A DNA stretch of 64,000 bases from Gemmatimonadota bacterium (GTDB lineage: Bacteria; Gemmatimonadota; Gemmatimonadetes; Longimicrobiales; Gaopeijiaceae): contig JAOTVA010000003.1 of assembly GCA_029863645.1 (NCBI GenBank), positions 28,837 to 92,836 on the forward strand, written 5' to 3'. This document shows positions 36,109-45,076 of this stretch, in pieces. The notes beneath the pieces are model-generated. The model was not told the DNA's origin. It saw only the letters and a program-made list of their open reading frames with translations, and searched no databases. How positions within the stretch are numbered: position 1 is the first letter of the stretch; every line of letters starts with the position of its first letter. Both the position numbers and the translations under genes were made by a program.

Positions 36109-36257
36109 TTCTGCTGAGCAGCAGTCTCCACGACGAGCAGACCCAGGCCGATCGACAAGATGATCGCTACCGCGTTGGTACCGACGGCGACGAGCCCCAC
36201 GACCGTCCAGAAGATCAGGTGTGTGAAGATGAAGCCGCCAGGAACGAGGTCTCGCAT
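36105..36257 (-). CDS. 50-residue hydrophobic membrane protein
   Basis: Reading from ATG 36257 gives 50 residues: a short polar start (MRDLVPGGF), then a segment FIFTHLIFWTVVGLVAVGTN and a second hydrophobic part AVAIILSIGLGLLVVE, ending AAQQK. It would span the membrane once or twice. The stop overlaps the start of the next gene (ATGA), which supports real translation. No family recognised. Confidence 0.6.
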   Translation of the reverse strand: MRDLVPGGFIFTHLIFWTVVGLVAVGTNAVAIILSIGLGLLVVETAAQQK

Positions 36258-36333
36258 CGGTCGCCGCTGTTGAAGGGTCGGTGCTGTCCGAGTCCCAATA
36301 TGCCCGACGGCGGGAGCCGTGTCACCCCCGGAT

Positions 36334-36810
36334 CTAGTCGATCCCTCGTTCGGTCCCTAGTTCCATGCGCCGGCGTGCCTCGGCCAGATAGCCTGGCTCC
36401 AGGCGGAGGAGGCTGAAGATCTTCCGCATCAGGTAGTCCTCCTTGGCCTTCAGCTCGCCGTCGGCGTATACGAGACCCCACATGATCTCCGCCAGAACCA
36501 TCTTCTGCCCGACCGAGTAGCCGTTGGCGATCAGCCTCGTGAACTGCCAAAGGTCCACGGCCTGCACTCGCTCGGCTTCCGCCAGTTGCAGGAGCCGTTC
36601 GGCCTCCGGGCCGGCCATATCGAAGTGGCGGCGCATCGCCAGCTCGACATGCTGACGCTCCTCGTCGGAGAACTCCGAGTCCGCGTGGGCGATCTCGAGC
36701 AGCAGAGCACATGCCGCCAGCTGAATGTCCTCTCGAGCCGCGGCACTCTCTGCCCCGGCCGCTGGGGGGCTCATAGAAGAGCCGAAGAAGTTCTTGATCG
36801 CCTCGAGCAT
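36334..36810 (-). CDS. TerB-like protein
   Basis: A 158-residue helical protein of the TerB/DjlA-N superfamily: ACALLLEIAHADSEFSDEERQHVELAMRRHF and GLVYADGELKAKEDYLMRKIFSLLRL are the two acidic-loop helical repeats, with conserved Asp residues for metal. TerB proteins take part in tellurite resistance and more generally in membrane-associated stress complexes. GGAGGG lies about 6 nt before the ATG. It follows the ABC permease gene by 12 nt on the same strand. Confidence 0.87.
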   Translation of the reverse strand: MLEAIKNFFGSSMSPPAAGAESAAAREDIQLAACALLLEIAHADSEFSDEERQHVELAMRRHFDMAGPEAERLLQLAEAERVQAVDLWQFTRLIANGYSVGQKMVLAEIMWGLVYADGELKAKEDYLMRKIFSLLRLEPGYLAEARRRMELGTERGID

Positions 36811-36822
36811 GGACCCTCCGCC

Positions 36823-38520
36823 CTAAAGGTCGGTCGCCCGCACCTTGGTGATGCCGGCCCTGAGTGGTGCCCAGATCGCCACGGCGGTAAGCACCGTCGC
36901 CCCGGACACCCCGAGAATTACGGGGGTCGCTCCGAACGCAGCCCCTTCCCCCTGGAACCGTGAGTTCAAATACAGGAATACCGGCCAACCCTCGAGGATC
37001 ACAACCCCGGCTAGATAGCTGACCGCGCTCATCATGAAGAGAAGCCCTCCGAAGGAGGTCGGAATCTCGGCTACGTTCTCCGTCTCGTAGTTCGGATACA
37101 GCGCGCCGAACCCCAATGCGAGCGCGGTGAGCGCGAAGGTCACGCCGACCATCGTCAGCGTCGTCAGGATTAGGATGAAGCTCGAGGCTTCCAACACGAT
37201 GTTCGTGATGACGATGAGCGGGATAGCGATTGCGAGTAGGGGCACGGTCCCCACCCAGTACTTCGCCCAGAATAACTCTCGGACGTCCAAGGGTGACGAG
37301 CGGAGCAGCCACATCATGCGACCCTCGATGGACATCGCGGGGAACACGAAGCGTGCGGCGATCGCTGCAACCACGAAACCGGCCAGCCCCAGGTTGAGGA
37401 ACGAGACGACGTTGATGAGCAGGAAGGTGACCTGTTCGCCGGTATAGAGTGGCAGCACGGTGATGTTGTAGACGTATACCGCCACGAGCACGCCCAACAA
37501 AATCAGCTGCGACCACTGAGTCGTGTCGCGGAAGAATACTTTGATCTCCTTCGCGACCAAGCTCCGGGTGCTCGGCCGGGCGCCTGCAAAGGCCCGCTCG
37601 ACAAAGAGGGAGCGTGTGCGCCCGCCCTTCCGCTCCGCGCCCTCTTGGGCACGCGTGAATCCCCCGTCGAAGTACGACTTGTGCAGCCAAGCACCGAGCA
37701 CCACTAGGGCGGCCGTGGTCGACCACAAAAAAACGAACGGAAACCACTGAAAGAAGCCCCCGAGATAGGACATCAGGGTGTCGGCTACCCACTGACTGGG
37801 CAGCCACGGCGAGGTGGGAGTCCTGAGGACCGCCACGAAGTCGACCAGGTCCCGAAACTCTTCGGGCTGCATCAAGCGCTCCGGGCGGACGAAGCGCAAC
37901 AGGGCCACAACGCCGGCCACGGCGAAGAGGCCGATCAGCGCCAGCAGGTCGCGGGTCCGGCGAGCCGGGAACAGGTTGACCAGCACGAGCGTCACCGCGC
38001 TTCCCACCACAGCCGGGATGACGAGAAACGGCACGAGCGTCCCGACGGCCAGCACGTAGTATCGCCAGTCGGCCGCGTACACGACTCCATAGGCCGTGAG
38101 CAGCGGCACGGCGAGTAGGGCGACCATCCACGAGGAGTCGACGAGGGTCTCGATCAACCGCGCCCCATACACGGTCTCGGGTTCGACCGGGGCAGCGATC
38201 ACGATTTCGAGGTCCTCGGAAAGAAAGAAAGTCGACAGAGCTGTAATCACGTTCGAGAGGACCAGGATCATGAAGAACGTGACAAATGCGAGCCCCAGCA
38301 GCTTGCTCGCGAGAAGATCGCCAATGCCCTGCGTCCCACGGAAGTAGATCAACATCCTGAAGATTACGGCGAAAATCAGGGACCAGAAGAAGAAGCCCAT
38401 GAAGCCCAACAGAAGGGTCTTGAAGAACCGACCCTCGTCGGTGCGAGCGCGGTTGATCTTGGTACGGACCTTGGGCCCGAGGAGCCAAAAGAGCCCGGGC
38501 CGGCGCGCGACCCCGCTCAC
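36823..38520 (-). CDS. ABC-2 type exporter permease
   Basis: A 565-residue integral membrane protein with about fourteen hydrophobic segments, resembling large bacterial ABC exporter permeases with two repeated halves (LIFAVIFRMLIYF early; LILLGVLVAVYVYNITVLPL in the middle). The segment IVIAAPVEPETVYGARLIETLVDSSWM is typical of putative ABC exporter permeases. GTG 38520 overlaps the ATPase stop (GTGA). Substrate unknown. The N-terminal LLGPKVRTKINRAR is cytoplasmic. Confidence 0.87.
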   Translation of the reverse strand: MSGVARRPGLFWLLGPKVRTKINRARTDEGRFFKTLLLGFMGFFFWSLIFAVIFRMLIYFRGTQGIGDLLASKLLGLAFVTFFMILVLSNVITALSTFFLSEDLEIVIAAPVEPETVYGARLIETLVDSSWMVALLAVPLLTAYGVVYAADWRYYVLAVGTLVPFLVIPAVVGSAVTLVLVNLFPARRTRDLLALIGLFAVAGVVALLRFVRPERLMQPEEFRDLVDFVAVLRTPTSPWLPSQWVADTLMSYLGGFFQWFPFVFLWSTTAALVVLGAWLHKSYFDGGFTRAQEGAERKGGRTRSLFVERAFAGARPSTRSLVAKEIKVFFRDTTQWSQLILLGVLVAVYVYNITVLPLYTGEQVTFLLINVVSFLNLGLAGFVVAAIAARFVFPAMSIEGRMMWLLRSSPLDVRELFWAKYWVGTVPLLAIAIPLIVITNIVLEASSFILILTTLTMVGVTFALTALALGFGALYPNYETENVAEIPTSFGGLLFMMSAVSYLAGVVILEGWPVFLYLNSRFQGEGAAFGATPVILGVSGATVLTAVAIWAPLRAGITKVRATDL

Positions 38521-39356
38521 TGAGAAATGGCCGCCCGGAGGCTCTCGATCACGTCGGCCATCGCTTCCCCGCCCGTCACCTTGAGGAAGATCTCTTCGAG
38601 GTGAGCCTCGCCGGCGTGCGACTGCGTCCGCAGCTGGTCCATCGTGCCGAGCGCAATGATCTCGCCCTCGGCCAGAATGGCGATGCGGTCACAAAGCGCC
38701 TCAGCGACCTCGAGCGTGTGGGTCGACAGAAAGATCGTGCCCCCGTTCGCGACGAAGGTGCGGAATAGGTCTTTCAAGAGCCGGGCGGACCTGGGATCCA
38801 GGCCCACCATGGGCTCGTCGACCACGATGATTTCGGGCTGATGGATCAGCGCCGAGCTGATGAGGAGCTTCTGACGCATGCCGTGCGAGTAGCTCTCGAT
38901 GAGCTCGTCCTTCCACTGTGTCAGCTGGAAGAGCTCGAGGAGCCGGTCCAAGCGAATTTCAACCTCGTCGCCTTCGCGACCCCACAAGCCCGCGACGAAC
39001 CGCAGGAACTCCCCGCCTGACAATTTCTCATACAGGTAGGGACGGTCCGGGATGTAGCCGACCCGCGCCTTGGCGGCTTCCGGGCTCTGCTCGAGATCCT
39101 CGCCGCCGATGAGGATGCGTCCGCTACTCGGGCGCAGGACGCCTGCGACCATACGGATCGTGGTCGTCTTCCCCGCTCCGTTGGGGCCGAGGAATCCGAA
39201 GATCTCGCCGCGTGCAACGGTGAGGTCGATAGAGTTCACAGCATTGAAGCCGCCGTATCGCTTGCCGACACCCTGAAGTTCTAGCATCGGGCCCAGCGCT
39301 TCGGTTCTTTCGCGCGGTGCCAAAACCGCCGCTCCCTGCTGCCCGTCGGGGCTCAT
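38517..39356 (-). CDS. ABC transporter ATP-binding protein
   Basis: A 279-residue ATPase of the ABC-2 exporter class. Walker A GPNGAGKTT at 57-65, a degenerate signature SYSHGMRQK, Walker B IIVVDEPMVGLDP and the H-loop STHTLEVAEAL are present, with a C-terminal extension. ATG 39356 overlaps the upstream transglutaminase stop by 4 bases; a later ATG at 39287 would also give an intact domain. It partners the permease encoded directly downstream. Confidence 0.95.
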   Translation of the reverse strand: MSPDGQQGAAVLAPRERTEALGPMLELQGVGKRYGGFNAVNSIDLTVARGEIFGFLGPNGAGKTTTIRMVAGVLRPSSGRILIGGEDLEQSPEAAKARVGYIPDRPYLYEKLSGGEFLRFVAGLWGREGDEVEIRLDRLLELFQLTQWKDELIESYSHGMRQKLLISSALIHQPEIIVVDEPMVGLDPRSARLLKDLFRTFVANGGTIFLSTHTLEVAEALCDRIAILAEGEIIALGTMDQLRTQSHAGEAHLEEIFLKVTGGEAMADVIESLRAAISQ

Positions 39357-40912
39357 TCGGCCGTCCCGGCGAGCGGCCCGAGCACCTCGATCTGGAGATT
39401 CCCGATCAAACGCACGATCTCGACCTGTTGAGCCAGGCCTCCAATGACGAAGCGGATGTGGGATGCGTCAGCCGGGATTTGACCGAAGGTGGGATCCATC
39501 GCGACCCATCCGTCGAGCCAGACCTCAGGCCAGGCATGATAGAAGAACGCCCCGTTCACGTAGACCAGGCCGACAGCCGTCCGGGCTGGAAGACCCAACG
39601 CGCGGGCTAAGGCGACGTACAGGACAGTATGCTCGTTGCAGTCACCACGTCGTGTCTCGAGCACCTGCACGGCGTTCGGGACGGAGAACGTGATGCTCTT
39701 TTCCAACATCCGAAACACGGAAGTGGTGAGCTGCCGCGCGACGTCCTTGGGGTCCTGTCGCCACTGCGCCCGCGCCGCAGTCATGCTCCGGGCCTGATCA
39801 CGGATACGCGGGTCGTCGCTCTGAATGAGCGGCTCGGGCTCCAAGGCTTCACGTAGGTCCATGAAGCTGTAGGGAAGCGTGTAGCCGGGCTCTACGTCGT
39901 CCCAGCGCTCGCGGCGCACGATCAACGTGTCCCCACGTAGGGTCTGGCGCCCTCCGTCGAGCTGGAAGCCCGCGAGATCGACGCCGGTGAGACGGAAGCG
40001 CAGCTCGTCGTGCTGTTCCACGTTGTCGAAGTCGACGTTGCTCTGCACGGCGGTCGACAGAATGACGTCCGAGTCGATCGGGGACGCATCGACGAGTCGC
40101 GCATCCTCCTGCGATTGCCTCGCCAGCTCGTACTCTGTCCGCTCCATCGAAAAACCCAGCGGACTCGACGAGCGCAGCACGCGTCCGTCCGCGTCCACCC
40201 AACTCTCGACCTGAATCCCTCCGAAGATTTCGGCGATGCGCCACGCCGGGATCGAGTCGACGTGGGCCGACGCCCATCGTCCCGTGGCGGGGTCCAATGA
40301 CACGGAGTCCGTCACGACAAGCGTGTCGTGCTCCATGATGCGGACCTCGACCGTCCTCGTGCTGAGGCTCGTTGGATCGAAGACGGGCAGGCGAATCGTC
40401 TCGCCTACCTTGAGTGCACCGCTCATCGCGATCCGGATGGGAACTACGTTCGACATGACCGGCGGCTGGGGCATGCGGAAGCTCAGGTTCTGTTCGCTCC
40501 CCGCCGATCGTATCGAAACATTGAGGGTGGTGTCGGCCCCTACGGTCCCGCTGGCCGCGAAACGACCGACCTCACTGTCGAGCGTGAACTCGAACGACTC
40601 CATCACCAGGGCGGGGCTGAGCTTCACGCTCGTCCGAGCGACCGCCACACCTGTCTGTCCGAGCGCCGGCAGCTCGAGGTTCATGACGTCCTCGAGGCGG
40701 AAGCCGTCGGGCAGCGTGTCGAGCCGGGACGTCGCCTGACCGACCGTCCGGCCTCCCATGGTCAGCGTGTAGAAACTGACGCCGGGGGCCAATCCCAGGG
40801 CCGCCTCCGTGAGGCGAGTGAGTTCCGGCTGGAAGTACTCGCGACGGACCTGCCATCCCACCATCACGAACCAAACGAGCAAGATGGAAACCCCGAGCGC
40901 CCGCTTACGCAT
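39353..40912 (-). CDS. Membrane-anchored transglutaminase-like protein
   Basis: A 519-residue protein with an N-terminal membrane anchor (LGVSILLVWFVMVGWQV), a large beta-rich extracytoplasmic region and a C-terminal transglutaminase-core domain: Cys425 in RRGDCNEHT, His459 in FYHAWPEVWL and Asp473 in AMDPTFGQ. The catalytic domain therefore faces the periplasm. It is the first gene of the ABC exporter run (transglutaminase, ATPase, permease, TerB), all overlapping or nearly so. A role in processing an exported peptide or envelope protein is inferred. Confidence 0.88.
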   Translation of the reverse strand: MRKRALGVSILLVWFVMVGWQVRREYFQPELTRLTEAALGLAPGVSFYTLTMGGRTVGQATSRLDTLPDGFRLEDVMNLELPALGQTGVAVARTSVKLSPALVMESFEFTLDSEVGRFAASGTVGADTTLNVSIRSAGSEQNLSFRMPQPPVMSNVVPIRIAMSGALKVGETIRLPVFDPTSLSTRTVEVRIMEHDTLVVTDSVSLDPATGRWASAHVDSIPAWRIAEIFGGIQVESWVDADGRVLRSSSPLGFSMERTEYELARQSQEDARLVDASPIDSDVILSTAVQSNVDFDNVEQHDELRFRLTGVDLAGFQLDGGRQTLRGDTLIVRRERWDDVEPGYTLPYSFMDLREALEPEPLIQSDDPRIRDQARSMTAARAQWRQDPKDVARQLTTSVFRMLEKSITFSVPNAVQVLETRRGDCNEHTVLYVALARALGLPARTAVGLVYVNGAFFYHAWPEVWLDGWVAMDPTFGQIPADASHIRFVIGGLAQQVEIVRLIGNLQIEVLGPLAGTAE

Positions 40913-41035
40913 CCCGCATCAACTCCCCCTTTTGACCCTGCTCCAGACCTCGATGGTCCTTGGGACCCTCCAAGATGGCCCTGGCCCCTCGATCAAGACC
41001 AGCCTCGTGTGCGCTAGGCGGAGTTGGGCCTGCAG

Positions 41036-41560
41036 CTAATTCTGCAGGGATCCGCGCAGACGTGTGGCATCCTCGACGAGCCGGCCGAAGAGCGTGGACT
41101 CGAACTCCGAGTCCACGACGATGGTCAGCTCGAGGGGAGGCACCCCCTCATCGAGATGGTTGAAGAGGATGTCGACCAGACTGCGCGCGGGCGCCTCGGG
41201 CTCGATGGTTCCGGCACCCAAGCCGAGCGCGGGCACAGCCAGAGATTCGAGGCCCCAGTCCGATGCACGGCGCAGCCCGTTAAGGAGCGCGCGTTGGATG
41301 GATAGGCTCGTCTGGGGCTCCTCCTCGGACATGACCACGACGTGGATGAGGTAGTCGGCCGTGAGACGTCCGGAGGGCGTGAGCACGGCTCCGCCTACGG
41401 GCAGCATGCCGAGCCGCTCCAGCCGCTCCGCCAGCTCAGGACCTGCGGCGATCATGAGGTCTCGGGACGCGTGGTCGACCGGGGCGAGATCGGATCGCAC
41501 GGGCCTCACCAGACCGTCGACCCTCAGCGTGGCCAAGTCACTGAGAACTACGCGGATCAC
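41036..41560 (-). CDS. Macro domain protein
   Basis: A 174-residue macro domain that should bind ADP-ribose or related ligands. The core pattern LATLRVDGLVRPVRSDLAPVD, GPELAERLERLG-LPVGGAVLTPSGRLTADYLIHVVV and LAVPALGLGAGTI match the fold, although the usual Asn of the NAAN motif is replaced, so hydrolase activity is doubtful. GTG 41560 overlaps the TPR gene stop (GTGA). Confidence 0.82.
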   Translation of the reverse strand: MIRVVLSDLATLRVDGLVRPVRSDLAPVDHASRDLMIAAGPELAERLERLGMLPVGGAVLTPSGRLTADYLIHVVVMSEEEPQTSLSIQRALLNGLRRASDWGLESLAVPALGLGAGTIEPEAPARSLVDILFNHLDEGVPPLELTIVVDSEFESTLFGRLVEDATRLRGSLQN

Positions 41561-42456
41561 GGGTTCTGCAGCTCCCGAGCACGTCGATACATCTCGGCCG
41601 CCTCCTCGGGTCGATAGCCACGGTCATACAGGTGACCGAGGGTATAGAACGGTCGGGGGTCGCCGGGGATCAGAAGGGCGGCCCGCTCCATAGCATCGAC
41701 CGCCTCGTCGAACCGACTCAAGCGGTTCAATGCCTCACCCCGGTAGTAGTACGCCGCACCGTTGTGCTCGTCGCGCGCGCACACCCACCCCAGCTCGGCC
41801 TCCGCGTTACCGTACAGGCCTCTCCGGAAGTACAGGACGCCGATGCCCAGCCGGGCCAGCACGTCGTCAGGCGCCAGGCGCTGAGCGCGGCGCAGCAGAG
41901 CCTCCGCCTCCTCGTACCGGGCCAGAGACGTCAGCGTGGACGCGAAGTTGGCGAGGACCTCGACGTTTTCTGGCGCGAGCCGCTCGGCTGCCACGAAATG
42001 CTCGAGCGCCGCTTCATACTGCTTCAGCTCGTCGAGGAGGACACCCAGATTGTTGTGTGCCTTCAGGTTAGACGGATTGACGGTGAGAATGCCCAGATAC
42101 AGTTCGATGGCTTCGTGAATTCGTCCGCGCTCCACGAGCTCCCTCGCGCGGGCCAAGGGCTCGCCAGCGGGCCGTACGGTTGCGGCGTGATCGCGCGCCG
42201 TGACCTTGGCTTCGTCTTCGGGCAGGGCGGACGGTTTCTCACTCGCGGCCCGTCTGCGGTCGTCCTTGGGGCTCGGTCTTAGCTGGCCCACCGCCTTGGC
42301 CCATCGGTCGCTCGTCTCTCGCGCAGGGGGCGCCTGAGGTGGCACTTCAGGCTGTGAGCTTACAGGCTGTGAGCTTCCCTCATCGCCGTCCTGGAGCAAC
42401 TCGACCTGCAGCGACTCCGCCTCTTTGAGCCTCTTCTTCTTTCGCCGCCTAGACAT
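41557..42456 (-). CDS. Tetratricopeptide repeat protein
   Basis: A 299-residue protein. A basic start (MSRRRKKKRLKEAESL) and a low-complexity Pro/Gln/Ser linker precede five or so TPR units from about residue 120, for example AIELYLGILTVNPSNLKAHNNLGVLLDELKQY and RAQRLAPDDVLARLGIGVLYFRRGLYGNAEAEL. TPRs mediate protein-protein contacts. ATG 42456 overlaps the CutA stop by 8 bases. Cytoplasmic; partner unknown. Confidence 0.87.
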   Translation of the reverse strand: MSRRRKKKRLKEAESLQVELLQDGDEGSSQPVSSQPEVPPQAPPARETSDRWAKAVGQLRPSPKDDRRRAASEKPSALPEDEAKVTARDHAATVRPAGEPLARARELVERGRIHEAIELYLGILTVNPSNLKAHNNLGVLLDELKQYEAALEHFVAAERLAPENVEVLANFASTLTSLARYEEAEALLRRAQRLAPDDVLARLGIGVLYFRRGLYGNAEAELGWVCARDEHNGAAYYYRGEALNRLSRFDEAVDAMERAALLIPGDPRPFYTLGHLYDRGYRPEEAAEMYRRARELQNP

Positions 42457-42790
42457 CCTGGCCCACCGCAGAGCCGATCCAGTCCAGATAGGGCTGGTGG
42501 CCGTCATGCACGTCCACCACCAAGACCTCGGGTACCTCGTACGGGTGAAGCTCGACGAGCCTCTCCTTCATCTCGCGGAGCGCGGCCGATGTCGTCTTGA
42601 GCACCATGAGTACCTCTCGCTCGTGCTGTAGCGATCCCTTCCACGTATAGATGGAAGTAACGCCCTCGAGGATGTTGGCACATGCCGCGAGTCTCTCCTC
42701 GACCAGAACCCTACCGATGTGCTCGGCGACCGCCGCATCCGGCGCAGTGCTCACGACCGCCATGACGGGCGCAGGCTTCCCCTCACTCAC
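42449..42790 (-). CDS. cutA: Divalent-cation tolerance protein CutA
   Basis: A 113-residue trimeric CutA1-type protein. AVVSTAPDAAVAEHIGRVLVEERLAACANILEGVTSIYTWKGSLQHEREVLMVLKTT and YEVPEVLVVDVHDGHQPYLDWI are the family core. I take GTG 42790, which overlaps the acyl-CoA ligase stop by 8 bases; ATG 42763 is the alternative and removes nine residues. CutA1 binds copper and other divalent metals; its physiological role is debated. Confidence 0.9.
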   Translation of the reverse strand: MSEGKPAPVMAVVSTAPDAAVAEHIGRVLVEERLAACANILEGVTSIYTWKGSLQHEREVLMVLKTTSAALREMKERLVELHPYEVPEVLVVDVHDGHQPYLDWIGSAVGQDV

Positions 42791-44627
42791 GATGCGAGCC
42801 CGCCGCTTCATCGACGTAAAGCGAATCGATCAGCTCGGAGAAACGGTCCTCGACGACGCGACGTTTGATCTTGAGGCTCGGCGTGAGAAACCCATTCTCC
42901 TCCGTCAGCTCCTCGGGCAAGACAGCCCACTTCTTCGGAGTCTCGTACGAGGCTAGGTCGCCGAGCATGCCGGTGGCCTCACCCTGCACGTACTCCACGA
43001 CGCGCGGGTCGCCGACGAGCTGCTCTCTGCTCTGCCAGTCGATGCCGGCGCTTCTCGCCCACGTCTCGAGCGGACCGAACGCAGGCACGACAAGCATGAT
43101 GCAGTATCGGCGGCGATCGCCGAGCATGATCGCCTGCTCGATGAGCGGATGGGTCTTGAGACGGTTCTCGATCGGTTGGGGGGCGACGTTCTTTCCACCG
43201 GCGGTGACGATGAGGTCCTTCTTGCGGTCCGTGATCTTGAGGAAGCCGTCCGCGTCCAGCTCGCCGACGTCCCCGGTCGCAAACCATCCGTCGGCGTCGA
43301 TGCACTCGGCCGTGGCCTCCGGCTTCTTATAGTACCCCTTCATGACCTGCGGACCCCGCACGAAAATCTCGCCGTCCTCCGCAATACGCACTTCGGTGCC
43401 CGGCACGACCTTCCCGACCGTCCCGATGCGGAAATCCGTGAACGTGTTGAGATTCGTCACCGGACTCGTTTCCGTGAGCCCGTAGCCTTCCATAATCGTC
43501 AGGCCGATCGAGTAGAAAAAACGGTTCAGCTCCGGCGCGAGGGGACCCCCGCCGCTGACGAAGAATCGCAGCCTCCCGCCAACGGCCCGCTTCACCTTCG
43601 AGAAGACGAGCCTGTCCGCGATCCAGTACTGCAGGCCGAGCAGACCGCCCGGCTCTCGTCCTTCCAGCCTGAGGTCGGCCGCCCGGTCGGCGACCCGGAC
43701 CGCCCAACCGATGAGCGCCTTCTTCAGTCCGTGAGCCTCCATGACTCCGTTGTAGATCTTCTCGTAGACCCGCGGCACGGAAACGACGATGGTGGGTTGG
43801 ATGACCTTCAGGTCGTCGACGAGCGTCTGCGTCGTGCGGGGATATGCGATCCTGCACCCGAGCCAGAAGAACAGGTAGTCGGCCATCCGCTGGAGAATGT
43901 GCGAGAGCGGCAGGAAGCTGACCGTGTTATCGGCGTGGCTGACGTCGTACGCCATGCTGGTGACGCGCACGTTGGAGGCGACATTGTTGTGCGTCAGCAT
44001 GACGCCCTTGGGGTCCCCCGTCGTCCCTGAAGTGTAGAGCAGCGTGGCGACGTCGCCTGGCTGAGCGCGGAGGGCTTGCGTACGGAAGTCATCGTCCGGC
44101 CAACCCTCCGCGCGCGCGCGGCCCGAGTCCAGAAAGGCCTGCCAGGACACGACCCCCGCAGGGAGGGCTCTAGGCGGATCGAAGACGACGACCTCGATCT
44201 CGTGACCGAGTTCCGCGGCGGCGGCGAGAGCCTTCTCCATCTGGTCCGCCGTCGAGACGAAGGCCATGCGAGCTCCAGAGTCCTCGAACAGGTAACCGAC
44301 CTGGTGTGCCTTCAGCGTCGCATAGATGGGAACGTCGAGCACGCCCGCGCACAGGCAACCATAGTCGACCAAGGCCCATTCCGGCCGATTCTCGGAGAGG
44401 ATCGCGACACGGTCGCCCCGAGCGATGCCGCGGCCCTCCAGCGCCGCGACGATCTGCTTGACCACGCGGAGCGCCTCGTCGTACGTGACGTCTGCCAACG
44501 AGGTCTCGGACGCCATGCGCTGAAAGGCGACGCGCCCCCTGTGCTCGTCGATGGCCTCGAAGAATAACTGAACGAGCGTCGAGCTCGGCACCGGGGTGTC
44601 GTTCTTGGTATGCGTGAGTGTTGACAC
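42783..44627 (-). CDS. Long-chain acyl-CoA synthetase (FadD-like)
   Basis: A 614-residue adenylate-forming ligase with the LACS-type pattern: LLYTSGTTGDPKGVMLTH (AMP loop), SFLPLSHILQRM, GYGLTETSPV, the hinge DRKKDLIVTAGGKNVAP and the C-terminal Lys in SLKIKRR. It activates long-chain fatty acids as CoA thioesters at the membrane. It starts at GTG 44627; a GAGTGT/ACACTC dyad overlaps this start. Length and motifs match bacterial LACS of the long type. Downstream partners in the same run are CutA and TPR genes, with no obvious metabolic link. Confidence 0.93.
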   Translation of the reverse strand: MSTLTHTKNDTPVPSSTLVQLFFEAIDEHRGRVAFQRMASETSLADVTYDEALRVVKQIVAALEGRGIARGDRVAILSENRPEWALVDYGCLCAGVLDVPIYATLKAHQVGYLFEDSGARMAFVSTADQMEKALAAAAELGHEIEVVVFDPPRALPAGVVSWQAFLDSGRARAEGWPDDDFRTQALRAQPGDVATLLYTSGTTGDPKGVMLTHNNVASNVRVTSMAYDVSHADNTVSFLPLSHILQRMADYLFFWLGCRIAYPRTTQTLVDDLKVIQPTIVVSVPRVYEKIYNGVMEAHGLKKALIGWAVRVADRAADLRLEGREPGGLLGLQYWIADRLVFSKVKRAVGGRLRFFVSGGGPLAPELNRFFYSIGLTIMEGYGLTETSPVTNLNTFTDFRIGTVGKVVPGTEVRIAEDGEIFVRGPQVMKGYYKKPEATAECIDADGWFATGDVGELDADGFLKITDRKKDLIVTAGGKNVAPQPIENRLKTHPLIEQAIMLGDRRRYCIMLVVPAFGPLETWARSAGIDWQSREQLVGDPRVVEYVQGEATGMLGDLASYETPKKWAVLPEELTEENGFLTPSLKIKRRVVEDRFSELIDSLYVDEAAGSHRE

Positions 44628-44629
44628 TC
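44616..44629 (-). promoter_or_regulatory. Short dyad overlapping acyl-CoA synthetase start
   Basis: GAGTGT (44616-44621) and ACACTC (44624-44629) are a perfect 6-bp dyad with a 2-nt spacer that covers the GTG start codon of the acyl-CoA synthetase gene. Such a dyad could bind a fatty-acid regulator; this is a guess from position only. Confidence 0.3.
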
Positions 44630-44656
44630 GCGTCGCCTCGCTCAGCGTCCGGCCCG

Positions 44657-45076
44657 CTAGACCCGAACCACGCGAAGCTCGATCTCAATGCCGGGATCTA
44701 GCGAGTGCAGGACGCTGCAATACTTGTCACGAGAGAGATCGAGGGCACGCTGAAGGCGCGCCTCGTGCTCATCTTCGGGACCCCGCAGCTCGTACGTAAG
44801 CGTGATGGATAGGAAACGTCGCGGAGCCGACTCAGCCCGCACCCCTACGGCTTCCACCTCGATGGACTCCAGAGGAACGCGTGACTTCTCGAGGATCATC
44901 TTCACATCGACCGCCATGCAACCGGCCAGCGCAATCAGCAGCAGGTGCGTCGGCGACGGGCCCTTCTCGACGTCGCTGTCGAGTGTAATCGTCGGGCCCC
45001 CGTCTGGGCCTCCCTCGAAGACCGTGCCTTCCCCGGTCCACCTTACGCGGACCTCGCGCACGTTGGGAGCGGACAT
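44657..45076 (-). CDS. OsmC family peroxiredoxin-like protein
   Basis: A 139-residue OsmC/Ohr-like protein. The two redox cysteines are in LALAGCMAVDVKMIL and SRDKYCSVLHSLD, separated by about 65 residues as usual. OsmC proteins reduce organic hydroperoxides in the cytoplasm, normally using lipoyl or thiol reductants. ATG 45076 directly follows the stop of the TPR gene upstream, and it precedes the acyl-CoA synthetase on the same strand in the reverse direction of reading, separated by about 29 nt. Confidence 0.92.
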   Translation of the reverse strand: MSAPNVREVRVRWTGEGTVFEGGPDGGPTITLDSDVEKGPSPTHLLLIALAGCMAVDVKMILEKSRVPLESIEVEAVGVRAESAPRRFLSITLTYELRGPEDEHEARLQRALDLSRDKYCSVLHSLDPGIEIELRVVRV

